DNA of 34,035 nt from Pseudomonadales bacterium (lineage in GTDB: Bacteria; Pseudomonadota; Gammaproteobacteria; Pseudomonadales; Azotimanducaceae), in the NCBI GenBank assembly GCA_028283025.1, contig JAPYNO010000072.1, positions 1 to 34,035 of the forward strand. The letters are read 5' to 3'. The notes under the pieces are model-generated. The model searched no databases, was not told the DNA's origin, and saw only the letters and a program-made list of their open reading frames with translations. Below, in pieces: positions 16,432 to 24,192 of the stretch; within the stretch, counting starts at the first letter, position 1, and each line of letters starts with the position of its first letter. The position numbers and the translations under genes were made by a program.

Positions 16432-17796
16432 ATGCTCTTGCGTTTTGGCGTGGCCAATCATCGGTCAATTCGCGATTATCAGGAATTGTTCCTAACCGCA
16501 TCTAGGCGGATCAAGCGTCAGGGAATCAGCTTCCCCGTCCTGGCGTCGCAACAGGCCGCCGTACCTGTTGTCGCGGTCTATGGTGCAAATGCCTCTGGAA
16601 AATCAAACCTAATAGATGCTTTGGGCGAAATGAGGCGGGCAATTGTCTTATCTCATCGGAGTTTAGGTGCGTTAGATCCGATCCCCAGGCATCCTTTTCA
16701 GCTAAACGGTACGGGCGCTAGGGAACCCACTCGATTCGATTGCACATTCACTATTTCCGAAACAGATGATACGAACAGAACGAGCGATCATGATGTTGCA
16801 GTGTACGAATACGGCTTTGAGCATAGCTCCACAGAATTTACTCGCGAATGGCTTTTTCGAACCACACGCAAAGAGAGGATGAGCACTCAAACGCTGTTCG
16901 AGCGGCAGACAAAAAATGGCCAAACAAGTATGAATTTTGGCAGTTCGCTACGGGGGGAAAACAAGACCATTGCTAATCTAACAAGGCCGAATAGCTTGTT
17001 CTTGTCTGCTGCCGCGCAGAACAATCATCCACAACTTGGCCGCCTGCATGACTATTTTTCTTCTCGCTGGAAGACAATTCTCAATGCAAATCCCATGACG
17101 GATCAACTCGTCGCGGAACGCTTGTCCAATTACGCGCATTTGGAGCAACTCCTGCCACTTGTACAACAAGCTGATTTGGGAATAAGCGCGATCAGGGTTG
17201 AGGAAGAAGAAACAGAGGAAAGTCAGGTCGAGCTTATTCAGGAGGTCGTCGGAGTTGTTTTAAGGCATAGGAACGAGTCTGACGAAGATGCGCCTTTCAA
17301 AAAAGCTTTATTGGACCGTCTACGCCGCCACAAGAAGCTTAGGTTTATCCACGCGACTGCCGGAGAATTCCCGCACTCGTTCGAATACAGTATGCAGAGC
17401 AAGGGCACCCAAACACTGATTTCATTTCTTATTCCTGCATTGGAGGCACTGGCGAAAGGGTCCTTTCTAGTCATTGACGAACTCGATACCAGTCTGCATC
17501 CGGATTTGGCCCGCGCTTTCGTTTCGCTCTTTAGCAGAGCGGAAATCAATCCGAATGGTGGCCAGCTAATATTCACCACGCACGATGTGACGCTATTGAG
17601 CAGCGGACTTCTTGCGCAGGATGAAGTATGGATTTCCGAAAAGGACCACGAGGGCGCATCTCGCTTTAGCCCCCTCACGGACTTCAAGCTGCGCTCCCGT
17701 GATGACATTGAAAGGGCATACCGGAACGGACGCTTCGGCGGCGTGCCTGCGAGCGACGAGTTTATCGGCCAGTCCAATAGCTGCTTGGCAAGCTGA
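16432..17796 (+). CDS. AAA family ATPase of an RloA/AbiL-type defence pair
   Basis: 454 residues. MLLRFGVANHRSIRDYQELF is the typical N-terminus of AAA_15/AAA_21 SMC-like ATPases. Walker A is GANASGKSN (about residues 53-61); the ABC-type signature region is SKGTQTLISFLIPAL; Walker B is FLVIDELDTSLHPDLA, followed by FTTHDVTLLSS (H-loop). The region between the Walker motifs is a long insertion. Such ATPases act as sensors or clamps in phage-defence systems together with a TOPRIM-like partner. The partner here is the RloB-family gene starting 5 bp downstream. Compared with its neighbours the gene is AT-richer, as expected of acquired defence DNA. The assignment to a defence role rests on the pairing. 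Confidence 0.85.
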   Translation: MLLRFGVANHRSIRDYQELFLTASRRIKRQGISFPVLASQQAAVPVVAVYGANASGKSNLIDALGEMRRAIVLSHRSLGALDPIPRHPFQLNGTGAREPTRFDCTFTISETDDTNRTSDHDVAVYEYGFEHSSTEFTREWLFRTTRKERMSTQTLFERQTKNGQTSMNFGSSLRGENKTIANLTRPNSLFLSAAAQNNHPQLGRLHDYFSSRWKTILNANPMTDQLVAERLSNYAHLEQLLPLVQQADLGISAIRVEEEETEESQVELIQEVVGVVLRHRNESDEDAPFKKALLDRLRRHKKLRFIHATAGEFPHSFEYSMQSKGTQTLISFLIPALEALAKGSFLVIDELDTSLHPDLARAFVSLFSRAEINPNGGQLIFTTHDVTLLSSGLLAQDEVWISEKDHEGASRFSPLTDFKLRSRDDIERAYRNGRFGGVPASDEFIGQSNSCLAS

Positions 17797-17801
17797 CACC
17801 A

Positions 17802-18437
17802 ATGGCGCGCCCGAGGCACCTCAACCGCAAGCGTGCTGTTCGCGCACCTGCCGCAAGGGTTGTAATTTGCACCGAAGGAGCAGTGACCGAACCGCAGTAC
17901 CTACAGTCCTTCAATGGTATTCATACAAATAAATCGGTTAATCTTGTCATCCGTGGGGCTAGCGGCGACCCTCGCAGAGTGGTGGAGCAGGCGATTCGAG
18001 AAAAAAAGTTGCTAAAAGATGACAGTCTGGCTGCTCAAGATACGGTTTGGGCAATGTTCGACCGTGATGAGCATCTGCGATTTGCTGAAGCGGTGGACAT
18101 GGCCCGGGCGAACGATATCCAGTTGGCAATCTCGAACCCCTGTTTCGAAATATGGGGAATTTTTCACTATCAAGATTTTGACGCACCTGTGCAACGGCAC
18201 GCTTGTCAACAAAAGCTTGCGAGCCTATGTTCCGAGTACAGCAAGAGCGGAGCAAAAGTTTTCGATGATTCCGCTGCCATTGAGAATGGCTATCACGATG
18301 CCGTGGTGCGAGCCGAGAACTCTTGCAGGCGGCGTGAAGAGGAGGGACGTTTAGACGGTAATCCGTCCACCCAAGTACATCTACTGACCGAACATATTCT
18401 GAAGTTGTCCGCATCACAATCATCGCCACGCAATTAG
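17802..18437 (+). CDS. RloB family protein (TOPRIM-like), partner of upstream ATPase
   Basis: 211 residues. VVICTEGAVTEPQYLQSF is the diagnostic N-terminal motif of RloB (EGxxTExxYL). VWAMFDRDEH is the acidic motif and ISNPCFEIWGIFHYQD the third block, together giving a TOPRIM-like arrangement E...DxD...NPxFExW. RloB homologues are the second gene of AbiL systems and are found in type I restriction loci. The catalytic activity is presumed nucleolytic but unproven. The gene starts 5 bp after the ATPase stop and ends in a hairpin, so the pair is a self-contained operon. Confidence 0.85.
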   Translation: MARPRHLNRKRAVRAPAARVVICTEGAVTEPQYLQSFNGIHTNKSVNLVIRGASGDPRRVVEQAIREKKLLKDDSLAAQDTVWAMFDRDEHLRFAEAVDMARANDIQLAISNPCFEIWGIFHYQDFDAPVQRHACQQKLASLCSEYSKSGAKVFDDSAAIENGYHDAVVRAENSCRRREEEGRLDGNPSTQVHLLTEHILKLSASQSSPRN

Positions 18438-18455
18438 GGCCTAACAGGCCCTAAT
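18433..18455 (+). terminator. Hairpin at the end of the RloB gene
   Basis: ATTAGGGCCT, loop AAC, AGGCCCTAAT: a perfect 10-bp stem that includes the RloB stop codon. No U-run follows, so termination may need Rho or be weak; it may instead protect the 3' end. Confidence 0.55.
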
Positions 18456-18686
18456 CCTGGTTGGCGACTGTATAGAGGCTTGGCGTCGCTCAATATGAAA
18501 CCCCTGAATCGAGCGTCAAGCATTTCCCTCGTGCCCAAATCAACTGCGGAGCATTTTTTGGGCGCTGTGTCGAGCGCTATGCCGCCGCGCACACCGCATC
18601 AATCAAGCGTATTTCCGCGTTGTCTCGGAGCACTCCCAACAAGCATGGGATAATGCGCGACCGCAAGGCATCGATAGCAATCCCTT
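18456..18686. promoter_or_regulatory. Intergenic region upstream of the ClpP-like gene
   Basis: About 230 bp without a credible gene. TGGGATAAT at 18646-18654 fits an extended -10 element 32 bp before the ClpP start codon; no matching -35 is clear. Nothing else stands out. Confidence 0.3.
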
Positions 18687-19298
18687 ATGAATTCCGAATC
18701 CCATACCACACATAGCAAAGACAGCAAGGACGGCAAACCCAAGAAGGAGCAGGTGCTGTCAGGTGTCTCGCGCACCCTCTACAAGCACCGCAAGCTGACC
18801 ATCTTTGGCGAGATCACGCAGGATGTCGCGCGCGAGGCGTGCCAGCAGCTACTCGCCATGTCACTGATTGGCGATGACGCCATCACCATATACTTAAGCT
18901 CACCCGGGGGACATGTCGAATCCGGAGATTCCATCTTCGACATCATCCGCTTCATCAAGCCAAGAGTGCGAATCTTGGGCACTGGCTGGGTCGGCAGCAT
19001 CGCCACCCACATCTACCTCGCAGCGGAAAAGGAAGATCGGCTCGCCCTGCCCAACACGCGCTTTCTGATTCATCAGCCTGCGGGCGGTGCTGGTGGCGAT
19101 GCTTCTGATATTGAAATCCACGCACGTGAACTCTTAAAGACACGCGAGCGCATCAATCGCATCATGGCCGCGCGAACCGGTCAGCCGCTAGAGCGAATCA
19201 CCGAGGACACAGAGCGTGACTTTTGGATGAGCGTCGAAGAATCCATCGAATACGGCATTGTCGGGAAGGTGGTCGAGCGTATCGACGAGTTGGAGTAG
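18687..19298 (+). CDS. ClpP-family serine protease paralogue
   Basis: 203 residues. A charged Ser/Lys-rich N-terminal tail is followed by a ClpP fold: IYLSSPGGHVESGDSIFDII, then GTGWVGSIATHIYLAAEK with the nucleophilic Ser, ALPNTRFLIHQPAGG with the catalytic His, and TERDFWMSVEESIEYGIVG with the catalytic Asp. The triad is complete. The sequence differs from housekeeping ClpP (GWVGSIAT in place of the usual GxAASMGA), so this is the divergent second-ClpP type. No Clp ATPase gene adjoins; partner and substrates unknown. It is probably a single-gene unit. Confidence 0.85.
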   Translation: MNSESHTTHSKDSKDGKPKKEQVLSGVSRTLYKHRKLTIFGEITQDVAREACQQLLAMSLIGDDAITIYLSSPGGHVESGDSIFDIIRFIKPRVRILGTGWVGSIATHIYLAAEKEDRLALPNTRFLIHQPAGGAGGDASDIEIHARELLKTRERINRIMAARTGQPLERITEDTERDFWMSVEESIEYGIVGKVVERIDELE

Positions 19299-19337
19299 TC
19301 ACCAAATCCCCACCAAATCCGCTTCACTCCGTAGCTA

Positions 19338-19928
19338 TCATAGATAGATTTCCCCATGAACGGCCACACTTACCCCAATACTGTCGAGACTATCGGCTAT
19401 AGACTCGATGTGCGCGTCACGACCGCCGAGTGCGCGCACTGATGTGGCAAGCTGGTGGGCGTAATCTAGGTTCGTCCCGGAAGGCCCGGCCGAGCGGCGC
19501 ACTTGATTAACGATGCTCTCCATCGGGGCAGGGCCGAGAAAAGCATGATTGTCCGGCGGTGCCAGATAGGTGACAGCGGAAATGGGCATGAGGCGATCAG
19601 AATCGTGCGGCAGTCGCTCGCCCTCGCTCAGTAGAATCGTGACGTTGCGTCGCTCGTAGCCGTTCTTTTCTCGATAGTCGAGCGCGTCCAAGACCTCTTC
19701 AGTGTTTTCGCCCGCGATCAGGTAGGCGGCACCGTCGCAGTGGCCGTCCTGCTCGGCAACCAATGTCACGACGCGGCCTGGCGATGCGTGCGTGCCGCGA
19801 TGATCGTGCGAGCCTTGCCAATAGCGCCGCACGAATCCGGGCAATCTCGCCGCGCGTCGCTCAATGTAGGGGAAGCCTGTGCGCCAGATGATCGACCCGT
19901 AGCCGAACAGCCAGAGGTCTTTATTCAT
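19338..19928 (-). CDS. ChaC-type gamma-glutamylcyclotransferase
   Basis: 196 residues. LWLFGYGSIIWRTGFPY is the substrate-binding P-loop-like motif of the family; RRYWQGSHDHRGTHASPGRV and ALDYREKNGYERR follow, the latter with the catalytic Glu. ChaC enzymes split glutathione to 5-oxoproline and Cys-Gly in the cytoplasm. Its ATG lies 3 nt after the stop of the SelW-like selenoprotein gene, so the two are cotranscribed. That pairing links glutathione turnover to a thioredoxin-like selenoprotein. gshB, which makes glutathione, lies about 13 kb away in the same window. Confidence in the family is high. Confidence 0.9.
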   Translation of the reverse strand: MNKDLWLFGYGSIIWRTGFPYIERRAARLPGFVRRYWQGSHDHRGTHASPGRVVTLVAEQDGHCDGAAYLIAGENTEEVLDALDYREKNGYERRNVTILLSEGERLPHDSDRLMPISAVTYLAPPDNHAFLGPAPMESIVNQVRRSAGPSGTNLDYAHQLATSVRALGGRDAHIESIADSLDSIGVSVAVHGEIYL

Positions 19929-19931
19929 GTG

Positions 19932-20174
19932 TTAGCAATGATTTTCCGCGATCTGCGAGACCAGCGAGTCTTCATCCGGGAACTCACCCGTCTGATGCTT
20001 CGAGTACACAAGCACCCCGTTCGCATGCACATCAAAAACGCCACCACCGCCTTCAATGAGCCGTGTCGATGCCGCAAACTGCGCATCTATCTTGGCCGCC
20101 AAACTGACCGCCGTCGGTTTATAGTTTCACTGTACGCAGTAGGTGATCGAAGTATCCATCAGCTCGGGAGCCAT
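19932..20174 (-). CDS. SelW/Rdx family selenoprotein with TGA-encoded selenocysteine
   Basis: Read through the TGA at 20127-20129, the 80-residue frame from ATG 20174 is MAPELMDTSITYCVQ-U-NYKPTAVSLAAKIDA, continuing through IEGGGGVFDVHANGVLVYSK and HQTGEFPDEDSLVSQIAENH. This matches SelW/Rdx proteins across their length: the CxxU redox motif after a first beta strand, then GGxFDV, G-LVYSK and GxFPDE. The TGA falls exactly at the position where SelW has Sec or Cys, which argues for selenocysteine and against a nonsense mutation. A possible SECIS stem follows immediately. These thioredoxin-like proteins are thought to use glutathione or thiols. The second ATG (20159) could also be the start. 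Standard gene finders miss it. Cotranscribed with the ChaC gene; the FAD-dependent gene diverges from 35 bp upstream. Confidence 0.85.
20101..20120 (-). promoter_or_regulatory. Candidate bacterial SECIS stem-loop
   Basis: On the minus strand, 6 nt after the TGA, AAACCGAC pairs with GTCAGTTT around a GGCG loop: 7 of 8 positions pair, with one C-A mismatch. The loop starts 14 nt after the TGA and begins with two guanines. Bacterial SECIS elements are short stems right after the UGA with G in the apical loop, so the fit is reasonable; the spacing is slightly short. Confidence 0.5.
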
Positions 20175-20209
20175 ACGGTGTCAAAGACGGTGAGTATAAG
20201 GCAAACAAA

Positions 20210-21643
20210 ATGGACAAGGTAGTAGCGGAGCAGGTAGTAGCAGAGCTCAAGGATGCGCTCGGCGACAAGCAGGTGCTGACAGGGGAAGCTGTACACAGCC
20301 GCGGCGCTGGTATTTGGCGCTCCGACACGATCCAAGCGAAAGCGCTGCTGCGACCCCGATCAACTCAACAGGTGAGCGATGCTTTGAAGATATGCCATGC
20401 GCACGGTCAAAGCGTGGTCGCACATGGCGGACTCACAGGTCTCGTCGAAAGCGCTATCACCTCTGAAGACGACATCGCCTTATCGCTTGAGGCCATGGAC
20501 AAGATCGAAGAGATCAATACAGTTGACCGCACCATGCTGGTCGAAAGCGGCGTCGTCCTACAGCGTATTCAGGAAGCCGCCGACGATGCCGACATGCTGT
20601 TTCCACTCGATCTTGGCGGACGCGGAAGCTGCACTATTGGCGGCAATATCTCCACCAATGCGGGCGGTAACCGGGTCGTGCGCTACGGCATGGTGCGCGA
20701 CATGGTGCTTGGGCTCGAAGCCGTGCTCGCCGACGGCACTGTTGTCTCGTCCCTCTCCGGCATGATCAAAAACAACGCCGGCTATGACCTCAAGCATATG
20801 TTCATCGGCAGCGAAGGCAGCCTCGGCGTGGTCACGCGCGCCGTCTTGAGGCTGCGTGAAAAACCGAAGAGCGAAGTGACGGCGTTCGTGGCCAGCGACG
20901 AGTTTGAGAAGCTGCAACAGCTATTAAAACGCATGGATTCAGGGCTTTCAGGACGCTTGAGCGCCTTTGAGGTGATGTGGAACAACTTCTATCGCCTTGT
21001 CACCACGCCGCCAGCCAAGCAGACGCCGCCGCTCTCTCAGGACTACCCCTATTACGTGCTGATCGAGCTGTTGGGCGGAGATCAAGAAGGCGATCAGGCG
21101 CTCATGGAGTCCCTGCTCGCAGAGTGTCTAGAGGGCGGCGTGATCGTCGATGCCGTACTGGCCTCTTCAGGTGCGCAGCGGCAGGCGCTCTGGGCGATGC
21201 GCGATGACGTCGAGCAATTGCAGCGGCTTGGCGCAGGCTGCACCTTCGATGTCAGCATGAGGGTTTCGCACATGCAAACCTATGTGGACGAGGTGAATGC
21301 GCGCATGGGCAGAGATTTCCAGCACTATGACTTGATCACCTTCGGGCATATGGGCGATGGCAATCTGCATTTCTACGCTTCCGTAGGTAGCTATAGCCCG
21401 GAGATTCGCCATCGTATCGAGGCGGCGGTCTATGAGCCTTTAGCTGCCATCGGTGGCTCGGTGTCCGCTGAGCACGGCGTCGGTCTCGAAAAGAAGCCGT
21501 GGCTCGGCATTTGCCGCTCGCCGGACGAAATCGCGTTGATGCAGCGACTCAAGCGGGCACTCGACCCCACAGGCATATTGAATCCCGGAAAAATAATCGA
21601 TGCCGAGAGCAGACATTGTGAAATTCCGTTCATCAATGCATAA
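20210..21643 (+). CDS. FAD-binding oxidoreductase, GlcD / D-2-hydroxyglutarate dehydrogenase type
   Basis: 477 residues. An N-terminal FAD_binding_4 (PCMH-type) domain carries VVAHGGLTGLVESAI, LDLGGRGSCTIGGNISTNAG and GSEGSLGVVTRAVLRL. The C-terminal FAD-oxidase domain has TFGHMGDGNLHFYAS (metal-binding His), VSAEHGVGLEKKPWL (catalytic HGVG) and ALDPTGILNPGKII. Enzymes of this class oxidise D-2-hydroxyacids such as glycolate, D-lactate or D-2-hydroxyglutarate and pass electrons to a carrier. The precise substrate cannot be fixed. It diverges from the SelW-ChaC operon across only 35 bp, so promoters must overlap the neighbouring coding ends. Confidence 0.9.
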   Translation: MDKVVAEQVVAELKDALGDKQVLTGEAVHSRGAGIWRSDTIQAKALLRPRSTQQVSDALKICHAHGQSVVAHGGLTGLVESAITSEDDIALSLEAMDKIEEINTVDRTMLVESGVVLQRIQEAADDADMLFPLDLGGRGSCTIGGNISTNAGGNRVVRYGMVRDMVLGLEAVLADGTVVSSLSGMIKNNAGYDLKHMFIGSEGSLGVVTRAVLRLREKPKSEVTAFVASDEFEKLQQLLKRMDSGLSGRLSAFEVMWNNFYRLVTTPPAKQTPPLSQDYPYYVLIELLGGDQEGDQALMESLLAECLEGGVIVDAVLASSGAQRQALWAMRDDVEQLQRLGAGCTFDVSMRVSHMQTYVDEVNARMGRDFQHYDLITFGHMGDGNLHFYASVGSYSPEIRHRIEAAVYEPLAAIGGSVSAEHGVGLEKKPWLGICRSPDEIALMQRLKRALDPTGILNPGKIIDAESRHCEIPFINA

Positions 21644-21662
21644 TGGATCATTCGTGATGGTT

Positions 21663-21684
21663 TTCCGTTCTGATTCCGTTCTGA
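21663..21684. repeat. Tandem 11-bp direct repeat
   Basis: TTCCGTTCTGA occurs twice head to tail (21663-21673 and 21674-21684), right after the oxidoreductase gene. It looks like a slippage duplication or a junction scar; no function suggested. Confidence 0.6.
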
Positions 21685-21689
21685 ATTGA

Positions 21690-22259
21690 GCGGTAAAAGG
21701 CAGTGATGCTTGCCCGTCGGGGGTTAGCGAGTTTAGAACCCACATCACATCAATCGGAACAATAGAACAACAGCAAGTTGATGTAAGCATCATACAGCTG
21801 ACATCCGGCAATCTTAGGGCTATCGGTGCCTGCGACGATGCAACTTGCAATCTTGATTTGGAAATAAAGGAAAATGGCCAGACTAGAGTTGGGCAACGAG
21901 TCCGAGTCGGCCAAGTTATCCAATCCCCCTCTCAACCATTGACCGCGACAACCCAAACTGTCATGGGCCTGAAACAGCACACGCTCTATACTGCCGAATT
22001 TTTTGCGAATGGCACTCTTTTTACAAGGCGATGCTTCAAGACACCGCCGCATTTGAGCAGGGCGGTTGACTGGCATGAGGACATACAAATGTTTTCAGGT
22101 GGGTGCTTTGCCTTTGGCGGCACGCCTGCGGAAATCCGGGCCTGCCTGTGCGGGGCGCGGCACTCTGACGGCAGGTGGGCGCGCAACGATGACGATGCTG
22201 ATTTCGAATGGCAGATATCCGCCGCAGAGCGAACCCGCTTGGGCTGCAGAGCGAACTGA
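21690..22259 (+). pseudogene. 5'-truncated secreted-protein fragment, PhoD/FN3-like
   Basis: A frame with coding character runs from just after an in-frame TGA (21687) to 22259 with no good start before its middle. It reads THITSIGTIEQQQVDVSIIQ, then RAIGACDDATCNLDLEIKEN, then GLKQHTLYTAEFFANG and TRRCFKTPP. That pattern (TxTVxGLxxxTLYxxxFxxxG...FKTPP) is like the FN3-type N-terminal domain of PhoD alkaline phosphatases. The signal peptide and the phosphatase domain are missing, so it is a fragment. After about 22080 the frame loses resemblance to anything. The assignment is tentative. 22260-22456 holds no clear gene. Confidence 0.35.
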
Positions 22260-22456
22260 CCGCGGCGGAATCGCTCAAGTTGTAGAACAACTGCACGCAG
22301 TGCACGCGCACTACGCAGCTCACCAACCGCCCGCAGGAAGACACCTTGCTCGACGAGATCGAGCCTATCCCCATGTGAATGCCGGAGCCGGTTCAAGCAG
22401 TTGCGCCGAGCTTGATGCAGGCGCATAATCGCGCCAAGCATTGAGGGAGGTAAACA

Positions 22457-22855
22457 ATGCGTGTTCTAGGAACCCTTACGACCGTGGGCGCGTTGCTGAC
22501 GCTGTTTTCGGCATCCGCTATCGCTCAAGAGTACGGCGCACCAAGCGATACGCCCATCACCACTGCTGATTGTGAGCAGGCGTGGGCTGTATCTTCTGCA
22601 AGCGAGAGTTGTACGACGCTCGTGCTTGCGGCTGAATCGAGTGTGCCTGGTGCTGCCCTGATTGACAACTGTGCGGTGAAAGCCAATTGCGCAGCAGAAG
22701 TGGAAGAATATGCTGGCGGAGACGATAACTCCGTCGAATACCACTTCAGCGACTACCACGGCGGGCCGGAAGGCGTCGAGCAGCTGAGAAATTGCGGCGG
22801 TCGCCTGACAGCCTTCGCAGGTCACGTCAGAGAAGACGAAGACGAAGGCTGCTGA
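22457..22855 (+). CDS. Small cysteine-rich secreted protein of unknown function
   Basis: 132 residues. A clear signal peptide ends at ASAIAQ. The mature part holds six cysteines (in DCEQ, SCTT, NCAV, NCAA, NCGG and a terminal GC), an even number suited to three disulfides in the periplasm or outside. It is acidic at the C-terminus (REDEDEGC). GGGAGGT lies 6 nt before the ATG. No family recognised. Its neighbours, a broken gene upstream and a tRNA downstream, say nothing on its role. Confidence 0.7.
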   Translation: MRVLGTLTTVGALLTLFSASAIAQEYGAPSDTPITTADCEQAWAVSSASESCTTLVLAAESSVPGAALIDNCAVKANCAAEVEEYAGGDDNSVEYHFSDYHGGPEGVEQLRNCGGRLTAFAGHVREDEDEGC

Positions 22856-22920
22856 AGCTGCTTCAAGGAAGGGCAGAGTTCGGCTGATTTGCGAATGCTG
22901 CCCTATTAACCTGCCAGAAT

Positions 22921-22995
22921 AGGCGCGTAGCTCAGTTGGTTTAGAGCGCTACCTTGACATGGTAGAGGTCGTTGGTTCGAATCCAATCGCGCCTA
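22921..22995 (+). tRNA. tRNA-Val (anticodon GAC)
   Basis: Cloverleaf by eye: acceptor AGGCGCG pairs perfectly with CGCGCCT; D arm GCTC...GAGC; anticodon stem CTACC/GGTAG with loop TTGACAT giving anticodon GAC; T arm GTTGG/CCAAT with loop TTCGAAT; discriminator A. The following bases are CCG, so the CCA end is not fully encoded. It reads GUC and GUU codons. No integrase or attachment-site repeat is seen beside it. Confidence 0.96.
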
Positions 22996-23038
22996 CCGTC
23001 TGACGGCGGCATCGAATTTTCGCTTATTTCACTGCCTG

Positions 23039-23704
23039 CTAGCGTGGCTGGTGCGCCTGCGATACAGCGACCGCGATGTCATAGATTGTGCGCTGAATTT
23101 CCTGCGACATGGCTTGGCCGATGAGGTCGAGCTGGCGCACCTGCGCGATGCGCTTGTCAGCGAGCCTTAGTTCACGCGAACTCAAGATAATCTGAAACAC
23201 GTCCACAGCATCCGCAAGGCATATCAGCACGACATCGCGCGGGTCTGGAATGCTGTCACTCAACAGGACATCCATGAGCCGCATCTTGACCTCGCGCTCT
23301 TCGTGATCGTCCACCACCGGATAGCGCCGGCCGCCGAACACCCACAAGAACTTCTTTTCTTCTTCTCGCAAAATGCCGCGCGCCACTAAGTGCGCGAGCG
23401 CCATATCGCGAAACTCCAAGCCCCGGTCGGAAAGCTTCTGGATCCACTGCCGCGGATGAAGACTCTCGCTTGAACTTCTGATTTCTTCAAAAGCGATGTC
23501 AAGCATCGCTTCGCCGGTCGGTTCGTCACGAGTGACAAAGACCTTTTCAAGGTCACTGTCAATGTGTCCGCGCATGGCGAGATCCATCATCGCCGCACCT
23601 GCCATGAGCATTTCCATCACTGTGGGATGGACGCTTTCCATCTTGCCAGTCTCATCGTCGAGCAGCAGCAAGATAATCTCTTCTGCGAATGTCAGTCCCG
23701 CCAT
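23039..23704 (-). CDS. GOLPH3/VPS74 (GPP34) domain protein
   Basis: About 221 residues from ATG 23704, chosen because MAGLTFAEEIILLLLDDETG is the classic GPP34 N-terminus; a longer in-frame extension to 23776 would overlap ruvX. Further family features are AGAAMMDLAMRGHIDSD and ALAHLVARGILREEEKKFLW. In eukaryotes the fold binds PI4P on Golgi membranes; bacterial members are of unknown function and may bind membrane lipids. No strong ribosome site precedes the chosen start. It follows ruvX on the same strand by 53 bp and is probably the last gene of that unit. Confidence 0.8.
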   Translation of the reverse strand: MAGLTFAEEIILLLLDDETGKMESVHPTVMEMLMAGAAMMDLAMRGHIDSDLEKVFVTRDEPTGEAMLDIAFEEIRSSSESLHPRQWIQKLSDRGLEFRDMALAHLVARGILREEEKKFLWVFGGRRYPVVDDHEEREVKMRLMDVLLSDSIPDPRDVVLICLADAVDVFQIILSSRELRLADKRIAQVRQLDLIGQAMSQEIQRTIYDIAVAVSQAHQPR

Positions 23705-23757
23705 AGCAAATCCATGCGTAGGAATAATGTAAGCATAACGCGAAAGCCCATCTCTGT

Positions 23758-24192
23758 TCAGGCAGAGCCGAACCAAGTCTCGGCGATTACCTGCGCTGAG
23801 AGCGAATCAATGTCGCCTCTCCCCAAATAATCCTTGCGCTCGTGCGCTTCGCGTGTGCTGAGTCGCTCATCGACCATCTCGACAGGTTGCTCGAATCGCT
23901 CTGCAAGCTCATCTGCGAAGCCCCTCGCGAGGCCACAGATCTCGTTCTCGGTGCCGTCCATATTCAGTGGCAAGCCGACCAGGAGGACTTCTGGTCGCCA
24001 GCGCGTCAAGAGTTCTTTGATCGCTTGCCAGTCGGGCCGCCTGCGCCCGTGCTTGATGCTTGGCAGAGGCGTGGCCGATGCCGTCAGCGTTTGGCCGCAC
24101 GCGACCCCAATCCTGCTCGTTCCGAAATCGAAGGCGATGACGCTCGAAACGGGCTTGTCGCTGACGCTTTGAGGGAAGTCAGGCTTCTCCAC
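23758..24192 (-). CDS. ruvX: Putative Holliday junction resolvase YqgF/RuvX
   Basis: 144 residues from a GTG at 24192, the usual length. SSVIAFDFGTSRIGVACGQT is the RNase H-like first strand with the catalytic Asp; VLLVGLPLNMDGTENE and VEMVDERLSTREAH are the other conserved blocks, and DSLSAQVIAETW ends the fold. The family acts in 16S rRNA 5'-end maturation and has been proposed to resolve Holliday junctions. The start overlaps the end of yqgE by 14 bp, which supports both the GTG start and coupling. yqgE-ruvX order is conserved across gammaproteobacteria. Confidence 0.88.
   Translation of the reverse strand: MEKPDFPQSVSDKPVSSVIAFDFGTSRIGVACGQTLTASATPLPSIKHGRRRPDWQAIKELLTRWRPEVLLVGLPLNMDGTENEICGLARGFADELAERFEQPVEMVDERLSTREAHERKDYLGRGDIDSLSAQVIAETWFGSA

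Noticed and set aside
20127..20129. TGA as a plain nonsense mutation in the SelW-like gene
   Set aside because: It falls exactly at the Sec/Cys position of the family motif, there is no other defect in the gene, and a SECIS-like stem follows. Not excluded formally.
22921..22995. tRNA-Val as an integration site for an island
   Set aside because: No integrase gene or duplicated tRNA 3' end is visible in the window.
23704..23776. Longer N-terminus for the GPP34 protein
   Set aside because: It would overlap the end of ruvX and adds residues not typical of the family.
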